Below, piece after piece: positions 1 to 12,000 of a DNA stretch of 64,000 nucleotides. The notes under the pieces are model-generated. The model was not told the DNA's origin. It made no database searches and saw nothing but the letters and a program-made list of their open reading frames with translations. This stretch comes from Globodera rostochiensis (lineage: Eukaryota > Nematoda > Chromadorea > Rhabditida > Heteroderidae). The translations under genes were made by a program, and so were the position numbers. The DNA lies in assembly GCA_018350325.1 (NCBI GenBank), contig JAEVLN010000004.1, positions 1,798,001-1,862,000 on the forward strand, in the 5' to 3' direction. The first letter of the stretch is position 1. Each line of letters begins with the position of its first letter.

Positions 1-3000
1 TCAACAACTGCTGTTTTTGTTACTGCTGCTTCCCTTTCTGTCGATGGCAGTTTGGCGGTTGTCGTTGTCGGTGTCGGTGCTGGTGGTGTTGCAGCCACTG
101 GTTGAACATCACTGTCTTGGTGTTGTACCAATGTTGTGTTAGTCGTCGTCTCGATGATTTTTTCTTTTGCCAATTTTATTACGGCACTGCCATTTTGTGT
201 TGTCGTCGCCATGAATAGAATTTGTTCAACTTCAGCCGATGCATTGGTTGAAAATGGCGGATCAGCATCGGCGAAATCTAGAAGATCAAGGTGTACATGG
301 TTAGAAAACGACCAGTTCATATTCATCAAGGGTTTGGCCCACCATTTGTAAAAGTGTGTTCTGGTATAGCTGTACTGCTCGCAGTTGTTGTTGTCATCGT
401 TGACCATTTGTTTCCGCAATTGCCTTTTTGCCCAACCAATGAGTACAGCTCAAAGTTCGGGTTGACCTGGCTCAGCAGCTCAAACTCGGGCGCTGTTTTG
501 CCCGTGATCGCGCTGGATGATAACAGACAGTCGCGCGAATGATGACTGTACGCGAATGTGCGACACCGGAACGCCAACGCGTCGGCGCACAACCGTTCAC
601 AGTGCAATCCGTCCGGCACATTCACATGGCGTTGCTGACGCTGCTCCAACTTCAGTGTTCTTTCACGCTCCAACAGCACACTTTTTTGCATTGTTGCAGA
701 ACATTCTGTGATGGACTCGTGCTGAATTTGACGAGTTGATGTTGTGGATAATGATGATGATGGTGTTGTTGTTCTTGCTGGTGTTGATGACGTTGGTGTT
801 GAACCAGAAAAAGTTGCTGACGACGATAATGTTGCCTCCGATAAGATTGACCTTGTTGAATTTGTTCTCAACATTTTCTGAGGATGTTGAGTTGTTTGAA
901 CTGGAATTGGAGGCAAAGATGGCACGCCAGAAGTGCCCAAATTGTGTGGTGGCACTTCCACTACAGTTGTCGCCTCCACCATTACCGTAGTGTTGTTGGC
1001 TGTCGCAACATTCGCTTCAATAAAAATTGATTTAAAAAATCTTTCTTGGATTTTTAAACTGTTCATATCTAAAACCAGTCTCGAGACCCGGTGTCGAGAA
1101 TCTCAAACTTCGACTCTGCTAATTACCGTCATTGGACACAATGGACATGGCGCCGTTTTTGCCGGCAGCAACGGCGGCCATCTCTCCCCGTTTTGCGTCC
1201 ACCGGTTGTGATTTTGTTTTTGCATGTGTACTGCTAGCAATTGTCGGTGCCATTGTCGTCGCTGTAGTCGGCATTATCGTCGTGTGCATGTGATGTGCCG
1301 CCCGCATCCGCATTAATTCCGCCAGAGGCAACGGTGGCGGCGGCGGCATTGTCAACATTTTGCGCATCGCCGACGGCAATGGCGTACGGCTGCAGCTCAG
1401 CTCGAAAAAGTCCACATTTGGGTGGATGACGGAGAGTGTGCCTAAAAGGGATTTAAAAACCATTAGGGTAAAGTTGATGCCCTCTGGGGGACTGATCAAG
1501 ACAAGTGCCAAAAGTATAAAAATTTGAAAAATATAAACAAACAACCCACGGTTGTCTGCCTTTCCAAATGGGAACAGACGGCACAGTGAAGCGCCGCCGA
1601 CGAAGCCAGTGCCGGTGCCGTTGCTGCTTTTCTCGTCGTCCATGGCACCGGGACGAAAGATCAGCGACACGCATGACTCATCTGCAAAAACGTAAAGCAT
1701 TTGAATGCGCGGACAAACGGGCAAATTGGCACCGAGAATGCAGGCATCCAAGCAGTGCTCCAGTGTCAGTCCCGACATATCTGAAATTTGGTTGCTCACC
1801 ATGTTCGGTTTGATCGGCATGTATTGATCTACTAGTAATCAACCTGTCCCATGCACTTGTTCCGGTTGGGGTTGTTCACCGGCGGCATCTTCCGGCTCAT
1901 CATCCATGCGTAATTCCATGTTCGGCACCTGCTTTGATCATCATTTTATGCATATAGTTAAGCAGCTTTTTTGCTTTAAATCCCGAAAAAATCGATAAAT
2001 TCTTAATGTGATCAATCCGAAAACAAATCAAGATTTCCAAAAGATCTGATCCCTGATCAGTTTAAATTCTGATCGAGATCAAGAACTTATAACTCAGATT
2101 CTAGAATTTTCTGGTCTCAATCCAGAAGATCTATCGAAATTTAAACGAAAAGATAGATAGATCAAAATTTGGATCACTGGATGATCAATATCCAATGTAA
2201 GGAATGGGCCAAGACTAAGTCCACATCAAATCAAAAAACAATGGCCATCCTCACCCGCTCAAATACTTGCTCGCCATGGCACTCCAGAATGGAGGTGCGC
2301 GGCGGGTCCGGCAAACAGACGGGCTCAAAAATGTCCAATTCGTCGGATGGCAACGGTTCAAAAGGGCGCTCAGTGCCAAGAAAACATTCGTTGCCAGGGG
2401 CGCGGAATTGGACGGCACGACAAAATGCCGGCGGCGAGTCCAGACAGCGGGACAAACACTCGCTGGCTGACATTTTGCCAACACCGACCGAGAAGCCGGC
2501 GAGTTCGGCATTCCGGATCAGAATGAATGCCAGATGGCGTGTGCCACAACGGTCCAACTCTGTCAAATTGTTTTTCTTCAAATTATCCCCTCCTAATGAA
2601 TGAATAAAAAAAAATTTCATTTTTACGAAATTAAAAATGGCGCAATTAATGTCTCGACAAAAAAACACAACGCCAAACTGACCAGTCAAGCAGGTGTTCT
2701 CGTAGTGATCCGAATCCGCGTTCTCGACCAATTGTCCCAATGGCCAAGTGCTTTCTTCGGGTGCGCCCAACGCCGCATGCAGCGAGTGGGCGTAAAGCGT
2801 GCAGGTCCTTAACGGAAAAATTAATATTTAAAAAATTTTTAATCCCATAAAACATTGAAAAATACAATTTATGGCGTTACAAAATGACAAAATTTGTACA
2901 TAAATGGGCTTTTTCCAATTTTTAATCGTTTTTTTTAAATTTCCTTTTATTTTAAAATTTAAACAATTCAATCGAACAGGATCGAACGGCGCCCCCAATT

Positions 3001-4306
3001 TATTCATAAGGGTAAATGAATGAATTGAAAACCCACAAATTTGCGGTGTCAAAGTCCAACGATCGGCATCCCTTTGTGTTCAAACATTGCTGCAGGCATC
3101 GTTTCCGATCGTCCACTTGTCCAACCGCCAGCGGCTTTGCTTCTTGCGGAATGCTCAATGCCCTGCGGGGATGCACGTCAAATGCGAACGGAAGACGTGC
3201 ACAGCGTGACGGAATGCTCAGGCAAATGCGTTCAAAATCTTTTGAAGAAAGTTTTTACACTTTTTTGTTGTTGTGGAATTTACAATTCTTTGGCAATTGC
3301 GGTGCCATGTCCGTCCACAGACGGCCTCGTTGGGAGCCCAACGGCGGCTTCTTCTCAAGCGCCACAGCCAATTGGTCGTCAAAGAATTCGCAAGCATTGT
3401 GCGCATTGTGTTGGCCAATGTACGTGAAGCCATGGCACGCAAAATGCCGACCCCCGAACGGTTCAACATTGTCACGGCACAATCGCGCACAAGCCTAAGA
3501 AATGGAAGCTTTTGAATTTGGGGTCTTCTCCAATGTTCAGTAATTAATCGTAAAATTGTTTGGCCATAAATACCTCCAGGGAGTCCATTTTGCGTACAAA
3601 ATTTGCGGTCCATGGCGCGCCCTCGGGCTCTTCCGGAAGCCACAAGTGCCGAAGAAAGGTGGGGTTTTCGTCTGCTGCGCATAGCGTCGGTGCCGACGAC
3701 GCATAAACGGGGCCCGAGTCCGCCGCATCGGCGGACTGTTCTCGTCGAGGTTGATGATGTGCTGCTTGAGTGGGGCGGCCCGTTGAATGCGGTCGATTCG
3801 TGCTGCCACCATCATGTTCAGCACCGTTCTCCGTCTGTTGTCTGTCCTCCTCCATTCCGTGAATGTGCACTTCCTCCTCATCCGACCACGACGACGACGA
3901 CGACGTCGTGCCCGTGAACAGCTCCACAAACGGGGCAGCATCATCGGCACCAAGGGCTGGATGAGGGAAATGAAAGCAGCTTTTTTAAACTTGTTTCGTC
4001 GTTTATCTACCTTCGTTAGCAGCAGAAGAATTTTCGTCATTGCCTCCGGCGTTTTGGAATGCCGTCGATGGCATTGGCACACCAATTTTATGCCGTTCCG
4101 CTGCTCGCCGAATGCCCGCCATTGAAGCACGCCGAATGTTGTTCAGATTAAGCGCTGAATTGGACGTAAAACGGTTGGCTTAAACCCAAAATTCTACCGT
4201 AATCATTTTCAGCGTAGGAATTGCTGATGGTAGGTTGGAATACGGTAGCCCCGGGTACCAGAAACAATGCCAATGACAGCAAACGGATGGCAGCATTTAA
4301 TTGCAT
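1..4306 (-). CDS. PAN/apple-domain cuticle protein, NOAH/NompA-like (3' end outside window)
   Basis: Eleven exons on the minus strand: 4306-4198, 4154-4011, 3956-3574, 3494-3284, 3238-3037, 2807-2683, 2559-2255, 1928-1550, 1441-1127, 1014-343, 277-1. All junctions are GT-AG and in phase. The ATG at 4306 opens a hydrophobic signal peptide (MQLNAAIRLLSLALFLVPG). An acidic, serine-rich stretch follows, then about five Cys-rich PAN modules (roughly residues 212-290, 283-391, 392-493, 523-640, 826-915) with motifs such as ECLSRC, HCLDAC and CERLC. The last two PAN modules are separated by a Thr/Ser/Pro-rich linker. Several PANs after a signal peptide are the layout of nematode NOAH-1/NOAH-2 and insect NompA, apical extracellular matrix proteins that also carry a ZP domain. 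The ZP domain would lie beyond base 1, so it is not seen. Codon 523 is an in-frame TGA (1841-1839). The family call is firmer than the choice between NOAH-1 and NOAH-2. Confidence 0.85.
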
Positions 4307-5230
4307 TGTGTTCAAAATTTAATTGACGCTTTTCGGCAAAAAGTGATCGCGGGCACGGCTTCAAAAAGTGGGCTCTTCTGACTGTTCAGCGCTGTGTCCC
4401 TTGAAGGAATGGATGAGGAGGAGGAGGGCGAGGCGTATTCGCAATGATGTTGGTGATGATCTTCTAGCAGAAAGGAGGAGGGGACGGAGATGGCTGGGCT
4501 GAAGATGATCATCCTTCATCGCCACTTCATCGTGGAGGACACTGAAGATGCACTCACTGAAATTCGCTTCTTCCCGTCCATTCATCACATTCATCACATT
4601 CATTTTCATCGAAAACATTTTTTTGTTGGTGTTGTTCATCATCCGTTCAATTGGACGCCGCGCCGTGCAAGGAGGGCGAAAGTTTTGCGCGCTCTTAAAA
4701 AAGGAGGAAAAGCGCCTTCTTTCCTTTCCAACATGTGTAATTCCCCCGTTTCCCCTCGGGGGATATAATAAAATGTCCGGTGTTTGACCCCCCACAGCAG
4801 CAGCAGCAAGCAGCACTTGACTCATTTTCCCCATAAACGACCAATTTGCGACCAATCTGTTTGGTTTGGAGGAGGAAAGCGAACGATCCGCCGCCGCTTC
4901 GCGCGTGAGGCGCGCTCAATCCGGTCTTCACCAAAAATTTTGATCAGAGAAAGGACTCCATTCATCCTTTTATGGAAAAATGTTGATGGATTCAATGTAA
5001 ATGCTTTTTGATATGTGCCAATAAAATGCTGATCAATCGATCGATCGTTAGTTGTGTCAACCGGAAAAGAGTTGAGTTCAAATCGACTGAGAGCTTTCGA
5101 ATTCTGTCAATTTGTTTCAGCTTTGTTATCAATTGAATTATGAGTGATTTGCAAAGATAATGATGGGGGTAGGGATGTTCGAAAGTTCAGTATTGGGTCT
5201 TGATTCGAGAGAATTTCTAGGCTTTTTTTG
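4307..5230. other. Intergenic region between divergent genes, no gene seen
   Basis: This lies between the start of the PAN-domain gene (minus) and the CDF transporter (plus). It should hold the promoter of the former. Open frames at 4312-4855 on both strands lack homology features and splice logic, and I see no RNA gene. Confidence 0.5.
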
Positions 5231-5231
5231 G

Positions 5232-5505
5232 ATCGCCTCAGGGTCAAGTCTCGATCTTCTTAGGGTCAATTCTCGATCTTCTCAGGATCAAGTCTCGATC
5301 TTCTCAGGGTCAATTCTCGATCTTCTCAGGGTCAAGTCTCGATCTTCTCAGGGTCAATTCTCGATCTTCTCAGGATCAAGTCTCGATCTTCTCAGGGTCA
5401 AGTCTCGATCTTCTCAGGGTCAAGTCTCGATCTTCTCAGGGTCAAGTCTCGATCTTCTCAGGGTCAAGTCTCGATCTTCTCAGGGTCAAGTCTCGATTTA
5501 TTAAA
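5232..5505. repeat. 22-bp tandem array, about 12 copies
   Basis: The word TCTCGATCTTCTCAGG followed by GTCAAG or ATCAAG or GTCAAT recurs every 22 bp with few substitutions. The open frame across it (5160-5504) repeats every 22 residues and is an artefact of the array. Confidence 0.95.
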
Positions 5506-5867
5506 GACTAAGGATTTAAAATGCTTCAAATCCCTAGCCCCCCCCCCCAATATTTTGTTCGACCATTACAAGGTTAATTACATATTGATTCTAATTATTA
5601 ATTATTCGTTCAATCGTTAATATTTTTCAATAGCTCTTATCAGCACAATGTTCATCAGTGTTCAATTTATCATTTCTATTAAACAGAATTTTTCTTCAAA
5701 TATTTTTTCTTATTTCCTTTCTGGATGGCATTTACCGGCATTATTTGGAAATTCGGATGCTCCGAGAGTTTCTCACAGTGTCATTTTTTGGCGATCGATC
5801 AAAGAATTTTATTATCAGCCTTGTCCATCCATTCGATCAATCCTTTTTTGGTATAAAGCCAAAGATC

Positions 5868-6066
5868 TGATCAATATAGCGAAAAGTGCCAGATTGATCA
5901 AACAAATCATGGGGACTGATCAATGTAGCAAAAGTGCCAGATTGATTGAGACTGATCAATGTAGCAAAAGTGCCAGAAGATTGGGACTGATCAATGTAGC
6001 AAAAGTGCCAGATTGATCAACAAATCACTGGAACTGATCAATATAGCAAAAGTGCCAGATTGTTCA
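5868..6066. repeat. Short degenerate array, 5 copies, just upstream of the CDF gene
   Basis: Five copies of GATCAATRTAGCRAAAGTGCC followed by a variable AGATTGATC-like tail, unit about 35-49 bp. The array ends some 60 bp before the ATG of the CDF transporter, so it occupies that gene's proximal promoter. Confidence 0.85.
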
Positions 6067-6126
6067 GTAAATGGGACCCCATTGGATTATTTTTTGAACA
6101 CAAACAAAAGATATAGCCGCCTCAAT

Positions 6127-7992
6127 ATGGTGGTCGGGCGCGAGTTGGACGAGTGCGAAAGCGGACTCGGCGAGAAGCAGCCGCTTTTGCAATTGGACCA
6201 AGCGAAGCTGAGCGACTCGGACCCGCGCCTTTGCATCACCGCCAAAGTGAACTGTTTTGAGCGCAAACGACGACGGAAGAGACTGAAAGAAGTGGGGGCC
6301 AACAAATTTAAACAATTTTGATCAGATTTTTTTTTTTTGCACGATCCGGCGGAATGTGCCGTATAATCGGTTCAGATTTTTTTCGGATTTTTTTGATTAA
6401 CATTTGTCCGGTTCCCCATTTTGCAGTACTACGAAAACCAAGAGCGCCTTCTGGAGCACTACCGTCAGGACGAGGCTCGTCTCCAGGCGGACAGTTTTGA
6501 CGCGGACAAGCAGTTCAAAGAGCAAGCAGAACAATTTGGACGCAAACAGCGCATTGATCGACTGCTTGCGCGTCTCGTGTTCATGCTGAACATTGTGTTG
6601 TTGTTCGTCAACCTTGCCGCTGCCGTGCTGTCCGGCTCGTACGCTGTGATCAGGTACAGGGCAAATTGCGTGCCGTTCCCCCGCTACAAATTTTTGTACA
6701 ATTTTGAGAATTTTAATATCATCAGTGCGTTCATCGACAACACCATGGACCTGACCAGCTCGGCCATCGTGCAATTGACTGTTTGGGCCATCAAACACAC
6801 CAACATGTTCAATTATCCCCGGGGCAGGGAGCGACTGGAAATTGTGGCGGTAACTCTAATTTTTTGATCGTAATTTTACGGGGGTTTTCCGTTTCTTGAA
6901 ATTCCAAGAAAATTTATGTCTCGTACGCCCCCGGGGTATGTGATCTTGACAAGATTTCAGGTCGTAGTTTGTTCAACAATTATGGGAGTGACCAATATTA
7001 TGATGATCATTCAGTCGGTAGATGTTCAAAAGAATAAATGAAATATAATTTTACCTTTTCAGATACAAGCCATTCTATCCGATGATGTAAGAAAATTAGC
7101 TGAAAAGAGTCCAGGGTGATCCTGTAAATAGGGATACGGTTACGGAAGTAATAAAATACCGTATTACGAACGGACTGGATCCAGGAACTTTGGCATCTCC
7201 ATTTTCGGCATTTTCAGGTCCACCCACAGGTCACCCTGGTGACCATTCTGTTGCTTGTCAGTGGCATTGTGTCCAAACTGTCGTTGCTGATCATTTGCTG
7301 CATGCAGAAGACAACCGGAAGCCGTCTGCTTGCCCTGGACTTGCGCAACGATGTGGCCACATCGCTGGTGGCATTGGCCGGCGCCTATTTGGGCGACAAA
7401 TTCTGGCCGTACGCCGACCCGATCGGTGCCATTCTTGTCTGGTAAGCTTGCCCAGCAGTTCAGCAGGAACACCCGTTGTTGTGCCAGTCGAGTAACAATT
7501 GCTCCAACCGCGCAGCTTCTTCATTGCCATCTCCTGGTTTGCCAACGTGTTCTCCACCATTCCGTTGATTGTCGGACGGCGTGCCGAGCAAGAGCAAACT
7601 GCACGCATTTGCCGCATTGCAATTGCGCACGACAAGCGCATCATGTTCCTGGATCATGGTAAGAAAAAATTTCTTGCCAAACACTCACGGCACATAATAA
7701 TCCCCCCCCCCCGCAAAAAAGTGATGGTCTACCATCTTGGTGAGCGGGCACTGGTTGAGCTGCACGTGGTGCTGGACGAAACATTGCCGTTGAAAGTCAC
7801 GCATGACATTTGTGAAGCGTTGGAAAGAAAGGTTGGCATTATTGGCATTGGCATTCCGATGGGATCAAATGTCCAAGAAATAATTTTTGTACAAATGAAA
7901 TGCCAATTATTTGTTTTTTTAAGATTCGAACTTTGGATTTCGTTGACCGAGTGTTTCTGCACGTTGACTACCAATTGGACGGCGATCGTTAA
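6127..7992 (+). CDS. Cation diffusion facilitator (SLC30/CDF), manganese-type signature
   Basis: Nine exons: 6127-6291, 6427-6653, 6726-6849, 6961-7017, 7063-7086, 7218-7441, 7516-7658, 7722-7831, 7924-7992; 380 residues. CDF proteins export divalent metal ions in exchange for protons, usually at organelle or plasma membranes. Six membrane segments follow a charged N-terminus (RRRKRLKEYYENQERLLEHY), which resembles the N-terminus of plant MTP8-11-type and nematode CDFs. Metal-site motifs are DNTMD in TM2 (D135, D139) and DLRND in TM5 (D240, D244). DxxxD in both helices is the pattern linked to Mn(II), whereas Zn transporters have HxxxD. A soluble C-terminal CDF domain follows (HDICEALERK, VDRVFLHVDY). 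Exon 5 is a 24-nt micro-exon. The stop codon overlaps an AATAAA (7991-7996), so the 3'UTR must be very short. Family call is firm; the metal is inferred. Confidence 0.93.
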
Positions 7993-7996
7993 TAAA
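7991..7996 (+). terminator. Poly(A) signal AATAAA overlapping the CDF stop codon
   Basis: CGTTAATAAATG: the TAA stop at 7990-7992 shares two bases with AATAAA. It is the first canonical signal after the coding region. Confidence 0.6.
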
Positions 7997-9017
7997 TGCA
8001 ACTCAAATCACCGAATGGAAAATTTATGTTATTTTTATGTATTTATTGAACATTTTTCGAAGAATTTAAAAAAATTCTCAACCCAACATTTTAAAATGTT
8101 ATTTTTTTACATTTAGTTTTCTTGGTCTTCATATAAATATTTTTCTATTGAAAAACATTTTAAACGGGGGGTTCTCAGACACATTTTTACTTTTGTTTGT
8201 ACAAAACAGAACCAATTAAACAAATTGGCCACCCATTTACACCTCCGCCATTCTTTGCGATTCAAAACTGATTTGTGAGTGCGCGAATGAATTCGCCGCG
8301 CCATTCATTGTGTGTAAACAGAAAGTATACAATAATCAATTTCACCCGTTTCGCCTTCCCACAACCAATTTGTGTACAGAAACCAAACATTTTTTGTCCG
8401 ACCTCACACCAAAAAAACGAAAAATGGGAGAAAAAATTGGACAAAGCGCCAACAAAATTAACAACGACAAAAAGCCCCTAGGCGCCAAAGCTTAAGCCCC
8501 CGCATTTCTTTACAAAAATGAAGACACTTTTCAATGAACGGCGGAGGGGGGGGGCATCGAGTCGAAATGAAAAGCCCAAAACCATCGAAAAACAAGAAAC
8601 GAAACGAAACAGTTTCGCCCACGTCAGAAATAAAATAGATTGGTTGGAGGCAAGTATAACAGTAGCGATGCTCGAGAACTAAAATTTACGGAGACTCGAG
8701 AACCGAGACGAGACTCCGAAAAAAAACCGAGAAATCCGAGACTCGAGAACGGAGCCTCTCGCGCATCACTAATAAACAGGAGAAGCACCAAATTGAAAAT
8801 TTTTATATTTCTTGTAGATTTAAAAAAAACAATATTTTTTATTTCAGTGAAAGCGAAATTTTTTTTTAATTTAATTAAAACAAAATAATGAAAAACTTAA
8901 TAATTAACATTTAATGAATTCTATAATATAAATAAACACAAAAAAAATCTATTAAATTTCAATATACCATTATTTAAATTTGTTTAAGCAATCAGGCACC
9001 ATTTTTTGCTTGAAAAA
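7997..9017. other. Intergenic, A/T-rich, one short element
   Basis: Between the CDF and HMIT-like genes. Apart from the 8663-8771 element described separately I see no gene or RNA. Confidence 0.5.
8663..8771. mobile_element. Short inverted-repeat element filled with CTCGAGA words
   Basis: The left end TAGCGATGCTCGAGA faces the right end CTCTCGCGCATCACTA, whose complement is TAGTGATGCGCGAGAG: an imperfect terminal inverted repeat. The interior is a succession of GAGACTCGAGAACCGAG-type words. Flanks share AACAG, compatible with a decayed duplication. It resembles the hAT-like elements elsewhere in the window, but less cleanly. Confidence 0.5.
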
Positions 9018-12000
9018 ATGGTGTCGATGAATATTGTTTCGCCAAGCACTAGCCCCAAACACCCAAAACATAAGCCAAAACTGGGAAAATTCATTTATTT
9101 GGTGGGTTTACCAAAATAATTAATTTTAAATGAATAAATTACAATAAAATATAACCAAAAAATTAATTGTGTAAAATGTGAAATATTTAGCTCACATTTA
9201 TAGCTGTTATTGGCGGGTTTCTTTTTGGTTATGACACAGGTACCTATTTATTTATTAAAATAAATTAAAACTAATTATAAATATATTAAAATAAGCAATT
9301 GTCTCCGCTGCAATGCTTTACGTCCCCAAAAATGACGATTTAAAACCGATGAGCAATCAGTGGATTGGACTGATTGGTAATAATTTAATTATTTTTTAAT
9401 ATTAACACAAAATTTTTTAATATTCCGAATCAGCAAAGATTGCATTTTAAGTGTCTATTACTCCTGGAATGGCTGCGATCGGAGCACTTCTTGCTGGAAA
9501 AGCTACGGATGTTTTTGGCAGGCAAAAGGTTAATAATATAAATTTACACAAATTATTATTATAATATTTTAACATTTTTTAATTGCTGCTCTTAATAAAA
9601 ATATTTTATTTTTAATTTAGTCATTTAACCTTTTAAATGATTTTATTGTGATAATTTGTCAACATTTAATTGTTATTTGCTGGGAAAAATCACTTTAGAT
9701 GGTTATCTTTTCCACAATCATTTTCACATTGGGCACAATTGTATGTGCCATTGGCATAAGCAAATGGATTCTGTTGGTCGGACGAATTTTGCTCGGAATT
9801 GCAATTGGTAATTTCCTTTTAAATTTAATTAATTTAAATTCAATTCGAATTGATTGAATAGGTTTTGCTTCGATGATTATCCCGATTTATGTTGCTGAAT
9901 CTTCACCTGTTCACATTCGAGGTAAATGTTCTGCCTTTTAAATAAATTGAATAATTTTTATATTTACATTTTGACTTTATAATTATTGAAAATTAATTTT
10001 TAAATTTTTAGGGCAACTGATCACAAGCTTCCAATTAATGATCACTTTCGGTCTTCTAACAGCAAATATTTTTGCTGAAGGATTTTCCAACATTGATCCA
10101 TTGAATTTGGGATGGAGGTGCCAATATTATTTAGGGCAAAATTTATTAATTTTTTAGGTTAATGGTTGGCTTTGCGGCAATTCCGAGCATAATTCAATTT
10201 GTGGCATTTTTGTTTCTACCCGAAAGTCCCCGCTGGCTGTACGAGAACAAATCGCGCAAGGAATGTGAGGAGGTTTTAAGCAAAATTTACAATGGCGACA
10301 CGGAATGGATCCAATTTGGTATAAAATATGCTTTTAGTATCAAATTTTGATTGATTTTAGAGCTTGGCGCGATTCAGATGGCCCATGATCAGCAAAAGCA
10401 CGATGCGGCAATTTATGGTCATAAAAAAAAATGAAATAAAAAATGTTTTAAAACCATTTAAAAATTTTGAAATGATAATGGTTGTGCCCTTTTGTTGATT
10501 GACATTTTATCCAATTAACAATGTATCCAATTAAAACATAGATTAACGATTCATATAAAAATGTAATATTCGCGCTCAGTGCATACAAAAATCGGATTCT
10601 GTCCGGCACATTAGGGTTCGGATAATCGGGTTGAGGCCGGGCGGGCTTTTTTCCGGGCAACCCGAAAGTGGCCGGGCGGGCTTTTCCGGGCGAATATTTT
10701 GGTGCTATGTAATCTCGACAGTGACTGATTTCGACAGTGACTGATTTCGACAGTGGATTTCGACAGTGAACCATTTCGACAGTGACTGATTTCGACAGTG
10801 AACTATTTCGCCTCCTTTTGCTCTTTTTCAGACTTTTTCGACAGCGACAGATTTCGACAGTGACTTATTTCGACAGTTAATTATTTAACCATTTGTTTTA
10901 ATCTTTTCCAGATTTTTCGGCAAAGAGTGGACTTCGACAGTGGACGATTTCGACAGTAATCCGAAATTTTAAAAAAGATACATCACTTAGTGAAGAATTG
11001 CAACCCTAAAGTACTTTAAAAATGAATCATTTTAAAAGCGCAAGTGGTAAGCGCATGAGCGGAGGAATTCAAGCGGGTCACGATTCTGAAAATCAGCTAC
11101 AAGAGCCTCCAAATTTCGGTCCTGTCGAATGTACTGTGCTTTTCGAGTGTTATAAGGTCCTTTAATGCCGTCAGCAGGTGCTGCTTGAAAGTCAGTCACA
11201 ATATGTTGCCAAGTTTCGTCTTCTTCAACCATCTTTCTTGCAAATGAACTCGCCCGTTGGTTCCCTTTGAGGTGAACGTTCCATGCGCTGTGCCAACCCT
11301 TAACGAAGCTTGGGCATTCACTTAAATAATCAATAAATCTATCGCACTTCAACTGAGTTGTTGGTTCTTCCCAGCCCTTCATTTACTCTCTCCATTACAT
11401 TCCATAATTCAATGGGAAACAGAGCATCAGTCAGAGCCAAATTCAGTGCCTCAATTTGTCCACGAATCCAATTATCGGCAGCCCCCCCAGCATCTTCCTC
11501 CAAAATCTCTTCGTTTTGAATGATTTGCCTTGGGCCAAGCCAAGTATTAACAAAATAAAGAATGAATTCCTGGAGCTCCGGTGTTGGTTCAAGAGTAGAC
11601 ATAACAATGCAAAAGTAGTTGTAGACAAATTGTGGAGGAACAAAAGCTAGTGCTTGCATTGACCGCATGGACGTCCGGACATATTCATCATCGCGATAGC
11701 GTGTCAGCAAATTTGGCAACCGCTGGATACGACGCCATACTGACTGGCCGAAATGAAAAAGACAGCCAGTTCTCGTCGAGTTTGGAAAGACATTCCCAGC
11801 TGCATTGACAGCCCCGGCCTCAAAATCACTCATAATGCGCAGCGGAAACCAATCATAAGCAACTGCAGCCCGAATCGCTTCAAAGAATCGTGTATACGTC
11901 GCAAATGTTTTGTTTGGCAGTAAACCGTAGACCACAGGCACTGCACAATGATCAATCACAACTGACATTGTGTAGAGTTGTGAAAAGCCCCTTGGGCATG

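Noticed and set aside
4361..4855. 164-codon minus-strand frame in the first intergenic region
   Set aside because: No recognisable domain or signal, overlapped by frames on the other strand.
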